A DNA stretch of 6,827 nucleotides, from assembly GCA_025356925.1 (NCBI GenBank), contig JANXQE010000310.1, forward strand, positions 1 to 6,827, in the 5' to 3' direction. The notes under the pieces were generated by a model that had not been told where the DNA came from, made no database searches, and was given only the letters and a program-made list of their open reading frames with translations. Shown one piece after another: positions 1 to 6,094 of the stretch. The DNA is from Limisphaerales bacterium. GTDB lineage: Bacteria > Verrucomicrobiota > Verrucomicrobiia > Limisphaerales > UBA8199. Made by a program: the position numbers and the translations under genes. Every line of letters starts with the position of its first letter. Position 1 is the stretch's first letter.

Positions 1-733
1 CGATTCGGTGCAGCCCGGCATAACTGGCCGTCAGCAACTGCTGCCGTCCGCTGTCGTCCCAGCGGACAGGATTGACCGCGTGCAGGACCCCTCTCGGCTC
101 GGTGGAGATTGTTTCTCGTTCCCATTTCCCGGGCCGGTAGAGGTAGATCGGCACCGGATCGCCCTCGACGGGCGGGAATCGCTGTCCAACCATCGGCCCC
201 AGCAACAGGACCTTCTGCCCATTCCCTTCAGGGTCGATCCAGCGCACTCGGTGTGCCGTCGGCACGCGATCGATCTCCCGCGCTGTCCACGGCTGACGCA
301 CGTCCTTGCCGTGAGTAAGCAGCACCACGTTGCCGATGCTCTGCTCAGGACTGGTTTCAAACCGGTACGCCAGGACCACCTCGGGGATCCCGTCGCCGTC
401 GATGTCGTAGCAGGCCGCATTCAGTGGCCGCGGAACATTCGTCGCCAGCACATGCCGCGCCCAGGTCGGATTCTCGAACCAGGCGACTTCCGTGGCCCGT
501 TCGTCGATGGCGATCAGGTCTTTCTTCCCATCGCCGTTCAAGTCCTCCGCAACGAGTTGGTACCCGAACTTCACTGCTGTGCTGATAACCCTTGCCCGGA
601 ACCGCGGCAGGTCCTGGGCGGGGAGGCCGTCTTTCGACAGCAGCCACGCCAGACAGCCGCAAGCCAAGGCGCGGCACCATCGCTGCAGGCCTGCGGAAAC
701 ACTGCGGGTCTTCATGGAAACAAAAGTCGTCAT
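1..733 (-). CDS. Secreted FG-GAP/VCBS repeat protein, 3' end cut by the window edge
   Basis: The frame is open from the ATG at 733 to the left edge, giving 244 codons without a stop, so the C-terminus is missing. The N-terminus has a basic stretch and a hydrophobic core around residues 22-32 (ALACGCLAWLL), with likely signal-peptidase cleavage near 'LPAQ' at residue 40. Two calcium-loop-like FG-GAP/VCBS motifs are visible: LNGDGKKD at 65-72, followed by the 'VAWFENPTW..HV' pattern, and DIDGDGIPEVV at 110-120; a weaker third unit lies near 'WIDPEGNGQ' (165-173). Such repeats build beta-propellers in exported proteins and usually bind ligands or mediate contacts rather than catalyse. It starts 10 bp after the stop of the 621 aa gene, so co-translation is likely. 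A second in-frame ATG at 715 (MKTRSVSAG) gives an equally good signal peptide; neither has a strong ribosome site (a weak GAAG precedes 733). Function beyond binding is unknown. Confidence 0.85.
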   Translation of the reverse strand, partial: MTTFVSMKTRSVSAGLQRWCRALACGCLAWLLSKDGLPAQDLPRFRARVISTAVKFGYQLVAEDLNGDGKKDLIAIDERATEVAWFENPTWARHVLATNVPRPLNAACYDIDGDGIPEVVLAYRFETSPEQSIGNVVLLTHGKDVRQPWTAREIDRVPTAHRVRWIDPEGNGQKVLLLGPMVGQRFPPVEGDPVPIYLYRPGKWERETISTEPRGVLHAVNPVRWDDSGRQQLLTASYAGLHRI

Positions 734-743
734 GGATCAGTCT

Positions 744-2609
744 TCATTCGTGGTAGGGTTGAATTTCCACGAAGTTAAAGGCCTGTTCCTGACCAAATCC
801 CGCACCTGGTTCTTTCTCAGTTTGCCAATCCGAAACCACCAGGCTCGCAGTTGTGCCCCTCGCTTTGAATACTTTCCAATGATACGTAATCCACACTGGG
901 ATCCGAGGTTCGGGGGAAGAAGCATACATCTCAGTAAATGACCTCTTGGTATCTATTTCGACACCGTCTATCACCACGCTCCCAACGAATTTCTCCGCCT
1001 CCTCGAGTTTCTTCGCTTTTGGGTTTACCAAATCATTATGGTCGCAGGAAAACATCTTCATGGAATAAAGGCGCCCGGGTTCGAGATCCTTGATCGTTTG
1101 GGAAAACGTGTTGGGTCCCTTCTCGCTTCGCTTCATCCAAAGATAGGTGTCGCCGATGTGTTCGGGATCGGCGGGGCGACCGAGCCCCATAAATCGCCCC
1201 TCGATTCTGCCGTACCTCGGAAATCGTTTGACTTCGATGCTTCCGTTCTCCGCAGGATGCAACGTCCAACCTTCAGTCCCGTTTTCGAAATCGGCATCCT
1301 GTATGTGAGTCAGAAACAGAGGGTCTCTGGTCAGCATTTCGGTTTTGCCCTCGATGGCGTAGTGCCGGTAAAGTCGTCCCACGAAGCGCACCGTTTCTTC
1401 GTCGGCCAATACCGAGGTCCACCATTCCAAGCCACTGATGCCCGCCATCACCGGATGATTAGCCACAATGTTCATCTGCTGGTCCATCCACACGTGGTAA
1501 TCCACATTGGGTTGTTTGTTGAGGCCCCCGGAAGGCATCGAAAACAGGCCAAAAGCGATTACCATGCGGCTTTTAACTCCCGGTTCCTTGGCTTCCCAGT
1601 CTGCTATGCCATCGATGAAAAGCTGCAGCGCCTCCTTGGAACCCTTCTCACTGGACATCTCATGAAGATACCTTTCCAGGGCTACTCGATAATTGCAGTC
1701 CAGTAGAGTCCGGACGAAATTCGTGCCGACCACTTCCTGGTTCAGTTTCTTTCCACTGCCGCCGAAATAGGCATACACCTGCTTGTCCTTGTATCGCGCA
1801 TTGTTACGCACTTGCCTGACGGCCTCCCCGTAGGTCTGATACCGTTGCTGCTCCTCGGCCATGCGCTTTTGACGCTCCTCGCTCAGCGGCACACCCGGTC
1901 GGGTTGCGGGGTTGTTTACGATAAACTCATCGATGATGATCCCATCGATGAACGGACTGTTGTCCAAGAAACTGGTCCAGTACTTGGAATGATCTTCAGC
2001 GGTTTTGCCCTGAGCGTTTATGCCCACTTCCGCGACAAATATTTTCCCTTGCTGATGCCAGTCATTAACCAACGATTGGGAAAGTTTTATGCCATTGGGA
2101 ACGATCAGCGTGGTTACGTTCGGCAGAACGTCCTTCCCGAGAAAGCCCATGTCATACTGACCATAGGATTTGATCTGCGGATCGAATCCCAAACCGCAGT
2201 GGATGAGTTCCGGTATCGCCTTCACCACAAGTTTATCCACGATTATCTTCCCATTACATTCGACGTAAATCTTGTGCGGCCCCTTGCCCACAAAGCGCAT
2301 CGCCTCCCCGGTTCGCCCGCCAGGCGGGCCGTCGATCATGACCGCCGCTGTTGGCGAGCCGCGGTCAAGTGTGACCGTGACTTTCCCATTCCCCTGGCCG
2401 GTCAACGAGACGAAAACCCATCCCGGTTGCGGGCGTGTGAAGGTCAGAGCCCTGCCTGGCTTTGAGATCGAAGACACTTCGAGAAGCTCCGAGACCAGGT
2501 TATTGAGCCTCTTTTCCCTCGAAACGAGAACGCTTGCCTGCGAAGCGCCGGCCGATCCGCAAGTCAGCAGCGCCACGAGAAGGTTCAGAACAATCGATTT
2601 AGTGATCAT
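744..2609 (-). CDS. Exported protein with predicted TIM-barrel-like core and C-terminal carbohydrate-binding-like module, 621 aa
   Basis: I do not recognise a named family. The ATG at 2609 opens a clear Sec signal peptide (hydrophobic residues 5-17, small residues AGAS at 20-23). Residues about 50-130 read as beta-rich. Residues about 133-420 alternate strand-like and helix-like segments as in a (beta/alpha) barrel. The segments IDGIIIDEF (221-229) and ISGLEWW (391-397) are the kind of acidic strand ends where glycoside hydrolases of clan-A type place acid/base and nucleophile, so D227/E228 and E395 are candidate catalytic residues. From 438 on, 'DADFENGTEGW' opens a beta-sandwich resembling CBM4/9-like modules and continues to the end. 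Inference: an extracellular glycan-active or glycan-binding protein. It lies 27 bp after the dehydrogenase stop and 10 bp before the FG-GAP gene. No good Shine-Dalgarno is seen. An inactive barrel or a pure binding protein remains possible. Confidence 0.82.
   Translation of the reverse strand: MITKSIVLNLLVALLTCGSAGASQASVLVSREKRLNNLVSELLEVSSISKPGRALTFTRPQPGWVFVSLTGQGNGKVTVTLDRGSPTAAVMIDGPPGGRTGEAMRFVGKGPHKIYVECNGKIIVDKLVVKAIPELIHCGLGFDPQIKSYGQYDMGFLGKDVLPNVTTLIVPNGIKLSQSLVNDWHQQGKIFVAEVGINAQGKTAEDHSKYWTSFLDNSPFIDGIIIDEFIVNNPATRPGVPLSEERQKRMAEEQQRYQTYGEAVRQVRNNARYKDKQVYAYFGGSGKKLNQEVVGTNFVRTLLDCNYRVALERYLHEMSSEKGSKEALQLFIDGIADWEAKEPGVKSRMVIAFGLFSMPSGGLNKQPNVDYHVWMDQQMNIVANHPVMAGISGLEWWTSVLADEETVRFVGRLYRHYAIEGKTEMLTRDPLFLTHIQDADFENGTEGWTLHPAENGSIEVKRFPRYGRIEGRFMGLGRPADPEHIGDTYLWMKRSEKGPNTFSQTIKDLEPGRLYSMKMFSCDHNDLVNPKAKKLEEAEKFVGSVVIDGVEIDTKRSFTEMYASSPEPRIPVWITYHWKVFKARGTTASLVVSDWQTEKEPGAGFGQEQAFNFVEIQPYHE
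2315..2329. repeat. Perfect 15-bp GC palindrome inside the 621 aa gene
   Basis: Arms GCCCGCC and GGCGGGC around a single central A form a perfect inverted repeat. On the coding (minus) strand it encodes the GPPGGR part of 'DGPPGGRTGEA' (about residues 94-102), a proline-glycine turn that sits between strand-like segments. It may be a chance product of GC-rich coding sequence or a small palindromic repeat tolerated in frame within a loop. Confidence 0.5.
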
Positions 2610-2636
2610 GCCTGGTCGATTTTTCGCGATTTGAAG

Positions 2637-4145
2637 TCACACGAGTTTCGGCACCACGAAAGGTTTGCGGTACTCCCGACGCGAGAGCTCATTGGCTGCA
2701 TCAGCAAAGCCCTGGATGAACCGCTCCTGTTTGGTGTCAAAGGTCACCCAGGGCCCGAGAACTGCCGGCGTGGTGCCCAGGTCAACGCCATTTTCGCGCA
2801 GATACTCGCGGCACCGTTCGAACGCGTCCGAGAGTTCACGATTCGCACGGATCGTTTCCAAAATGGTTTCAGGCGGCGAATGGTTGCCGAGCCGATACGA
2901 AATGTTCGCCATATGGCAGCAGGCAGCCGAGAGGTGGCCCTGCAAGGCCTCCGCCACCAGGTTGCCGGTTTTCCGGCTGCGGATGGCAGCCACAAAGTTG
3001 GAGAGATGGGACACCTCCAAATTCTTGAATCCACCGTCGTCTGGGATGTCCTTAATCTTTCCACCTTGTTTATCAAAAACCGCTGCTCCGGAAGCGTCGC
3101 CGGCGAAATACCCGCCTTCGCAGTCGATTACTACGCCGCCGGTTTGGTTCCGGAACTTGCCGATACCGGTCGGTCCCGTGCCAAGCTTCACGTTGCGGAC
3201 CTCGCAGATGATTGGGGCGGGTTGGTAATCCAACAGCGCAATGTGGGTGTTGGCCGTTTCGCCGCCGTCGTTGAAGGCAAAGCGGCCCCCGATGCTCATG
3301 GCTCGCGGAGGTGGCTGGTTCTGGCCCAGGGCCCAGCGACAAAGGTCAGTCACATGGATTCCGTTGTTGCCCATCTCGCCGTTGCCGGTCGCCCAGAACC
3401 AGTGCCACTCGTAGTGCAGTTGTTTGCGCATGAGCGGCGCCTTTGGGGCAGGGCCGCACCAGAGATCGTAATCCACCGTGGTTGGCAATGGCGTCGGTGC
3501 CGCCACCCGGCCAATGCCGTCGCGCGCGCGGTAAACCAGCGCATGGGCGTAGCGAATGGCGCCAAGTTGGCCGCTCTGCAAGTAATCAAACGCTTGCCTC
3601 AGGAGGGTGCTCGAACGGTTTTGCGTGCCCACCTGAACCATGCGGCCGTATTTCCTCGCCGCCGCTACCATTTGACGGCCTTCCCAGAGGTTGTAGGAAA
3701 ACGGCTTCTCGACGTAAACGTCCTTGCCCGCCTGGCAGGCCCAGACCGTCGCCAGCGCGTGCCAGTGGTTGGGCGTCGCAATAACCACCGCGTCGATGGT
3801 TTTGTCGTCCAATATTCGGCGGAGGTCAACGCAAGTGATCACCGTTTCGCCACGGTCCTTGAAGGGCTGTGCCTCGCGTTCCAGGAACGACTGGTCAACG
3901 TCGCACAGGGCAACGATTCTTGCGCCTGGGACCTCTCGCAAACGGGCGATGAGTTGATGCCCGCGCCCGCCCACACCACCCGCCGCTTCAGTTGCGCCGA
4001 GACCCACCACCGCCAAACGAACCGCGTCGTTGGCCCCGGTTGCCTTGGATTGGTCCTGGCCGCCGATTATGACTCTTGGCAGACCAAACCCCAGACCCGC
4101 CGCAATCGAATTCTTTAAGAAGGTTCTGCGTGTTGCCGTTCTCAT
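2637..4145 (-). CDS. Tat-exported Gfo/Idh/MocA family NAD(P)-dependent oxidoreductase, 502 aa
   Basis: The N-terminus carries a Tat signal, RRTFLKN at residues 6-12, followed by a hydrophobic stretch to about residue 28. This predicts folded export, typical of this subfamily in Verrucomicrobiota and Planctomycetota. A Rossmann domain follows: strand LAVVGLG at 44-50, then a longer than usual glycine loop ending GGVGGRG (56-62), CDVD (81-84) at the cofactor ribose position, TPNHWH (124-129) and the family hallmark EKP (146-148) with Lys147. The C-terminal substrate domain shows DLWCGPAP (227-234) and GNGEMGNNGIHVTD (254-267), where His264 matches the usual catalytic histidine and Asn260 stands where classical inositol dehydrogenases have Asp. 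Family members oxidise, reduce or epimerise sugars and sugar derivatives; some use bound NAD to cleave glycosides. Substrate unknown. The ATG at 4145 is chosen because it begins the Tat peptide; no Shine-Dalgarno is evident. A REPIN-like element lies just upstream. Confidence 0.93.
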   Translation of the reverse strand: MRTATRRTFLKNSIAAGLGFGLPRVIIGGQDQSKATGANDAVRLAVVGLGATEAAGGVGGRGHQLIARLREVPGARIVALCDVDQSFLEREAQPFKDRGETVITCVDLRRILDDKTIDAVVIATPNHWHALATVWACQAGKDVYVEKPFSYNLWEGRQMVAAARKYGRMVQVGTQNRSSTLLRQAFDYLQSGQLGAIRYAHALVYRARDGIGRVAAPTPLPTTVDYDLWCGPAPKAPLMRKQLHYEWHWFWATGNGEMGNNGIHVTDLCRWALGQNQPPPRAMSIGGRFAFNDGGETANTHIALLDYQPAPIICEVRNVKLGTGPTGIGKFRNQTGGVVIDCEGGYFAGDASGAAVFDKQGGKIKDIPDDGGFKNLEVSHLSNFVAAIRSRKTGNLVAEALQGHLSAACCHMANISYRLGNHSPPETILETIRANRELSDAFERCREYLRENGVDLGTTPAVLGPWVTFDTKQERFIQGFADAANELSRREYRKPFVVPKLV

Positions 4146-4163
4146 AGCGTGTTTTGAAAATGC

Positions 4164-4204
4164 CTGCGAACGCCGCGTGGGGGCACGCCGCGCACGCAGC
4201 CTAC
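4164..4204 (-). repeat. REP-like unit 1: GTAGG plus 36-nt imperfect hairpin
   Basis: Read on the minus strand, GTAGG is followed by two 16-nt arms, CTGCGTGCGCGGCGTG and CACGCGGCGTTCGCAG, around a CCCC loop. Thirteen positions pair as Watson-Crick, one as G-T, and two are mismatched (T-T and G-G). Imperfect stems with an internal mismatch are usual in REP sequences. The unit ends about 19 bp before the dehydrogenase start codon, so the hairpin would lie in its 5' leader if transcribed from upstream. Confidence 0.6.
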
Positions 4205-4230
4205 GGGAAATGGACAGTACCTCGAGTCCT

Positions 4231-4254
4231 GTAGGCCCGGTCCCCCGACCGGGC
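4231..4254 (+). repeat. REP-like unit 2: GTAG plus perfect 8-bp hairpin
   Basis: GTAG at 4231-4234 is directly followed by the arms GCCCGGTC and GACCGGGC around a CCCC loop (4235-4254). The stem is perfect and very GC-rich. It lies about 45 bp downstream of the 410 aa gene's stop codon and could protect the 3' end of that gene's transcript. There is no poly-T on either side. Confidence 0.65.
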
Positions 4255-4299
4255 GATTCTTAAACCCCGCTCTCAGAAACCCAAAATCAGAACGTTGTC

Positions 4300-5532
4300 T
4301 CATGAAGGAGGTAGCGACAGGTACCAGGGCGTTGCACTCAGCCCGCCCCAACCGTCGGGGTTATGGTTTGCCAAAAAGATTTTCCGGAGCGTAGGGTCGT
4401 ATGGCACGAGCGCGGACCACAACACGCCGGGTGAGTCTTTCCACCTCGGGTCGGGCTGGCCGCCATCAATTCGCTGAAACTTGGCCCCCAACACCTGCTG
4501 GTTCCACATGAAGTCGCGGTTGGTTGCGATGAGTCGGTCGATGTCGCCCCTGGTAAAAACCGGACCGTGCTCGAAGGCAGATACCATGCCTTCGACATCG
4601 ATCTCGTAATAGCCTCCGTTTGGATGCACGCCGACCCAGTGCTTGGGGGAGCCATCCGGCTTATAATCCCAAGGGCCCGCGGGTTCCCAGTAATTCCACA
4701 CGAAATACTTTCCGTCTTGGTGAAGCGTCATGCGCGATTTCATGAGCCGAAACCATTGGGCGGCTCGGTCGCGATAGATCACCTTTCCCGTCACGTCGTA
4801 CATGGCAAGTAACCACCGCGCGATGTGGTTCTGCTTATTGTCGGGATTGGAGAAACCGGTGGCCTTTCTCCCTTCGTATCCGGTAGACCACCCGCCCGAT
4901 TGAAGGTCCACGCCAAAAGCAGGCACAACCCACAGTCCACCCGCCTTCACCTCGCGCCAGCAATCCCGCGAGTCCCATTTTTGGAAAACCTCCTCGGCGA
5001 GTTTGACGTAGCTGCTTGCCTTATGGCCGAACTTGGCCTGGAGTGTCGGTGTCTTGCGTATCTCTGCCGCGGCCAGCACCACCGGGCGCAGCAGCATCGC
5101 CTCGCCCAGCAAGCTGTCCGCGCGGTATTCCGTCGACTCGCCCCCGCCTCCGTCACCCTTCGGCCAACCGCGCAACCCGTCGGGTTCGATAACGGTCCGT
5201 TTCAGGCAGGAGTCGGTCCAGTCGATCAGCCGCTCGATCCACCTCGGGTCTCGAGTCGCCAGGAATCCATAATAGAAGCCGTTCAGAAACGGGCTCACCC
5301 GCCAGCCCAGCTCTTCGCCGGTTTCTTTGTCGCAGTAGCGATTGCGCGAGTCTCCCAGAATGTTCTTTTCCCACCGTGCGAGCCAGTCAGCGCGCCAGGT
5401 CGCCTCGGAGGCTGGAGGAACGCCTCGACTGTCCTCGCGGCTCGCTTCAGCGGCGGAGAGCAGGCCCGGGGGCAGGGAAGTCATCGTCGTGGTAGTAAGC
5501 GCGAGCTGTTTGAGGAAAGTCCGCCGTTTCAT
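4300..5532 (-). CDS. Tat-exported protein, probable (alpha/alpha)-barrel carbohydrate-active enzyme, 410 aa
   Basis: The ATG at 5532 starts MKRRTFLK, a textbook Tat motif, with a hydrophobic/threonine stretch and likely cleavage near 'LLSAAEA' (about residues 24-30). The reading frame also extends to a TTG at 5559, but that adds nine residues before the Tat motif and is less likely. An AGGAG lies 16 nt upstream of the ATG, too far for an ideal ribosome site. After residue 45 the protein is mostly helical with regularly spaced Trp/Tyr-rich segments: GWPKGDGGGGESTEYRADS (122-140), NKQNHIARWLLAMYDVTG (232-249), WNYWEPAGPWD (279-289) and HWVGVHPNGGYYEIDVEGM (298-316). This resembles alpha/alpha-toroid polysaccharide lyases, uronyl hydrolases and epimerases, but I cannot assign a family. 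Asn235/His236 and the Tyr/Glu of 'GYYEID' are candidate active-site residues. It heads the minus-strand cluster, 154 bp before the dehydrogenase. Substrate unknown. Confidence 0.82.
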   Translation of the reverse strand: MKRRTFLKQLALTTTTMTSLPPGLLSAAEASREDSRGVPPASEATWRADWLARWEKNILGDSRNRYCDKETGEELGWRVSPFLNGFYYGFLATRDPRWIERLIDWTDSCLKRTVIEPDGLRGWPKGDGGGGESTEYRADSLLGEAMLLRPVVLAAAEIRKTPTLQAKFGHKASSYVKLAEEVFQKWDSRDCWREVKAGGLWVVPAFGVDLQSGGWSTGYEGRKATGFSNPDNKQNHIARWLLAMYDVTGKVIYRDRAAQWFRLMKSRMTLHQDGKYFVWNYWEPAGPWDYKPDGSPKHWVGVHPNGGYYEIDVEGMVSAFEHGPVFTRGDIDRLIATNRDFMWNQQVLGAKFQRIDGGQPDPRWKDSPGVLWSALVPYDPTLRKIFLANHNPDGWGGLSATPWYLSLPPS

Positions 5533-5674
5533 CGTCGGAGCGAGCTTACTCCTGGCCAAAGGCTGATGGACAGTCCAAACGTTGACTGGTCAATTGAGTG
5601 GTTCCCCGCTGTTCGCCTAAAATGCGAGCGCAGCGAGCCCGACTGAAGTCCTGGGAGGACGATACAATATTTTC

Positions 5675-5700
5675 TGTTCCGCTGGAGAAATGGCGGAACA
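5675..5700. repeat. Perfect 8-bp inverted repeat, candidate operator or leader hairpin
   Basis: TGTTCCGC and GCGGAACA are exact reverse complements separated by 10 nt, giving a dyad 143 bp upstream of the 410 aa gene's ATG. The half-site spacing of about 18 bp centre to centre is close to two helical turns, which suits a dimeric regulator. It could equally fold as a stem-loop in a 5' leader. No T-run follows on either strand, so a terminator is unlikely. Confidence 0.5.
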
Positions 5701-5803
5701 AAGGCCACACAATACCGGTAAAATAAGGCTTCTGGAATTGAATAGTCGAGTATGTCACTCACCCAACCTGGATTCCCCGGACGACGAGGTAATCGTCTCT
5801 AAT

Positions 5804-5841
5804 GCGCGCGGCGACTCCCGGTTGAGGTCCGCGCCGCGTGC
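5804..5841. repeat. GC-rich 10-bp imperfect inverted repeat
   Basis: GCGCGCGGCG pairs with CGCCGCGTGC across an 18-nt loop, with nine Watson-Crick pairs and one G-T. It sits near the middle of the divergent gap. It has no flanking T-run and no GTAG tail, so it is neither a clear terminator nor a REP-like unit; the low sequence complexity makes chance possible. Confidence 0.35.
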
Positions 5842-5903
5842 TTAGGCGAGGCTTGCGCTTATTCGGGCCCGCCGCCAGGCATTAGCAATTCGCGACCACA
5901 GAA

Positions 5904-5932
5904 TTGACTTTGACCGTCTTATGCCCTTTATT
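5904..5932 (+). promoter_or_regulatory. Candidate sigma-70-type promoter for the plus-strand gene
   Basis: TTGACT (5904-5909) and TTTATT (5927-5932) are separated by 17 bp, matching the consensus at 5 of 6 and 4 of 6 positions. It lies about 160 bp upstream of the ATG at 6095. Verrucomicrobial promoter rules are poorly known, so this is only a pattern match. Confidence 0.35.
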
Positions 5933-5959
5933 GAGGAATCCCATAGTACATATTAATAT
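5931..5959 (+). promoter_or_regulatory. Second, overlapping candidate promoter in an AT-rich patch
   Basis: TTGAGG (5931-5936) and TAATAT (5954-5959) are 17 bp apart, each matching 4 of 6 consensus positions. The -10 side lies in the 10-bp palindrome ATATTAATAT (5950-5959), which stands out in an otherwise GC-rich region and would melt easily. Confidence 0.3.
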
Positions 5960-6094
5960 CGATTAACTGCGATGGAATTCGCAGGCGCCCGCGCGGGACA
6001 GGGGAGGCGGCTATTGAGACCCGTTCAGTGGGTGGGCTTGTAGCGCGTTCGGCCAGGGTCGGCGAAAATGGTATTTGTTCGCCAAGAGCACGCA

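Larger units (their letters stand above)
4164..4254. repeat. REPIN/BIME-like element: two inverted palindromes with inward-facing GTAG tails
   Basis: The 154-bp gap between two co-oriented genes holds two hairpins facing each other. The left unit (minus strand, GTAG at 4204-4201, hairpin 4199-4164) and the right unit (plus strand, GTAG at 4231-4234, hairpin 4235-4254) are separated by 26 bp, giving the order hairpin-CCTAC-spacer-GTAGG-hairpin. This is the architecture known for enterobacterial and pseudomonad REP pairs mobilised by RAYT (TnpA-REP) transposases, which recognise the GTAG next to a palindrome. Neither hairpin is followed by a T-run, so they are not typical intrinsic terminators, although they may stabilise or attenuate the mRNA between these genes. 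No RAYT gene is in the window. The two stems differ in sequence, so common origin is not proven. Confidence 0.6.
5533..6094. other. Divergent non-coding region between the minus-strand cluster and the plus-strand gene
   Basis: About 560 bp without a credible gene. It must hold the promoter of the leftward cluster and that of the rightward gene. It contains a perfect inverted repeat (5675-5700), a small hairpin GACGA-GGTAA-TCGTC (5783-5797), a GC-rich imperfect stem (5804-5841) and an AT-rich patch with two promoter-like sequences on the plus strand (5904-5959). A short direct repeat GCGAGC-GCA-GCGAGC lies at about 5624-5638. For the minus strand I found no convincing -35/-10 pair: a TTGACC at 5593-5588 has no matching -10. 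The open frames here are short, lack ribosome sites and encode unconvincing proteins. Confidence 0.7.

Noticed and set aside
8..778. Plus-strand open frame (256 codons) opposite the FG-GAP gene
   Set aside because: The minus-strand frame carries a signal peptide and two calcium-loop repeats, so this is its shadow.
2631..4118. Long plus-strand open frame (495 codons) opposite the dehydrogenase gene
   Set aside because: It lies antisense to a gene with clear Tat and Gfo/Idh/MocA motifs, and its translation shows no recognisable domain; GC-rich coding DNA often leaves the opposite strand open.
4235..4254. Intrinsic terminator after the 410 aa gene
   Set aside because: The stem is strong but no T-run follows it on either strand; the GTAG tail and paired hairpin fit a REP-like repeat better.
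5533..5559. TTG start at 5559 for the 410 aa protein
   Set aside because: It would place nine residues before MKRRTFLK and has no ribosome site, whereas the ATG at 5532 puts the Tat motif at the usual distance from the N-terminus.
5588..5593. TTGACC on the minus strand as a -35 box for the cluster
   Set aside because: No acceptable -10 sequence lies 16-18 bp downstream.
4825..5646. Plus-strand open frame (273 codons) opposite the Tat-exported 410 aa protein
   Set aside because: No domain-like features and fully overlaps a minus-strand gene with a strong Tat signal.
5529..5762. Short minus-strand frames just upstream of the cluster (70 and 77 codons)
   Set aside because: They overlap the start of the 410 aa gene and the inverted repeat, lack ribosome sites, and encode composition unlike the neighbouring proteins.
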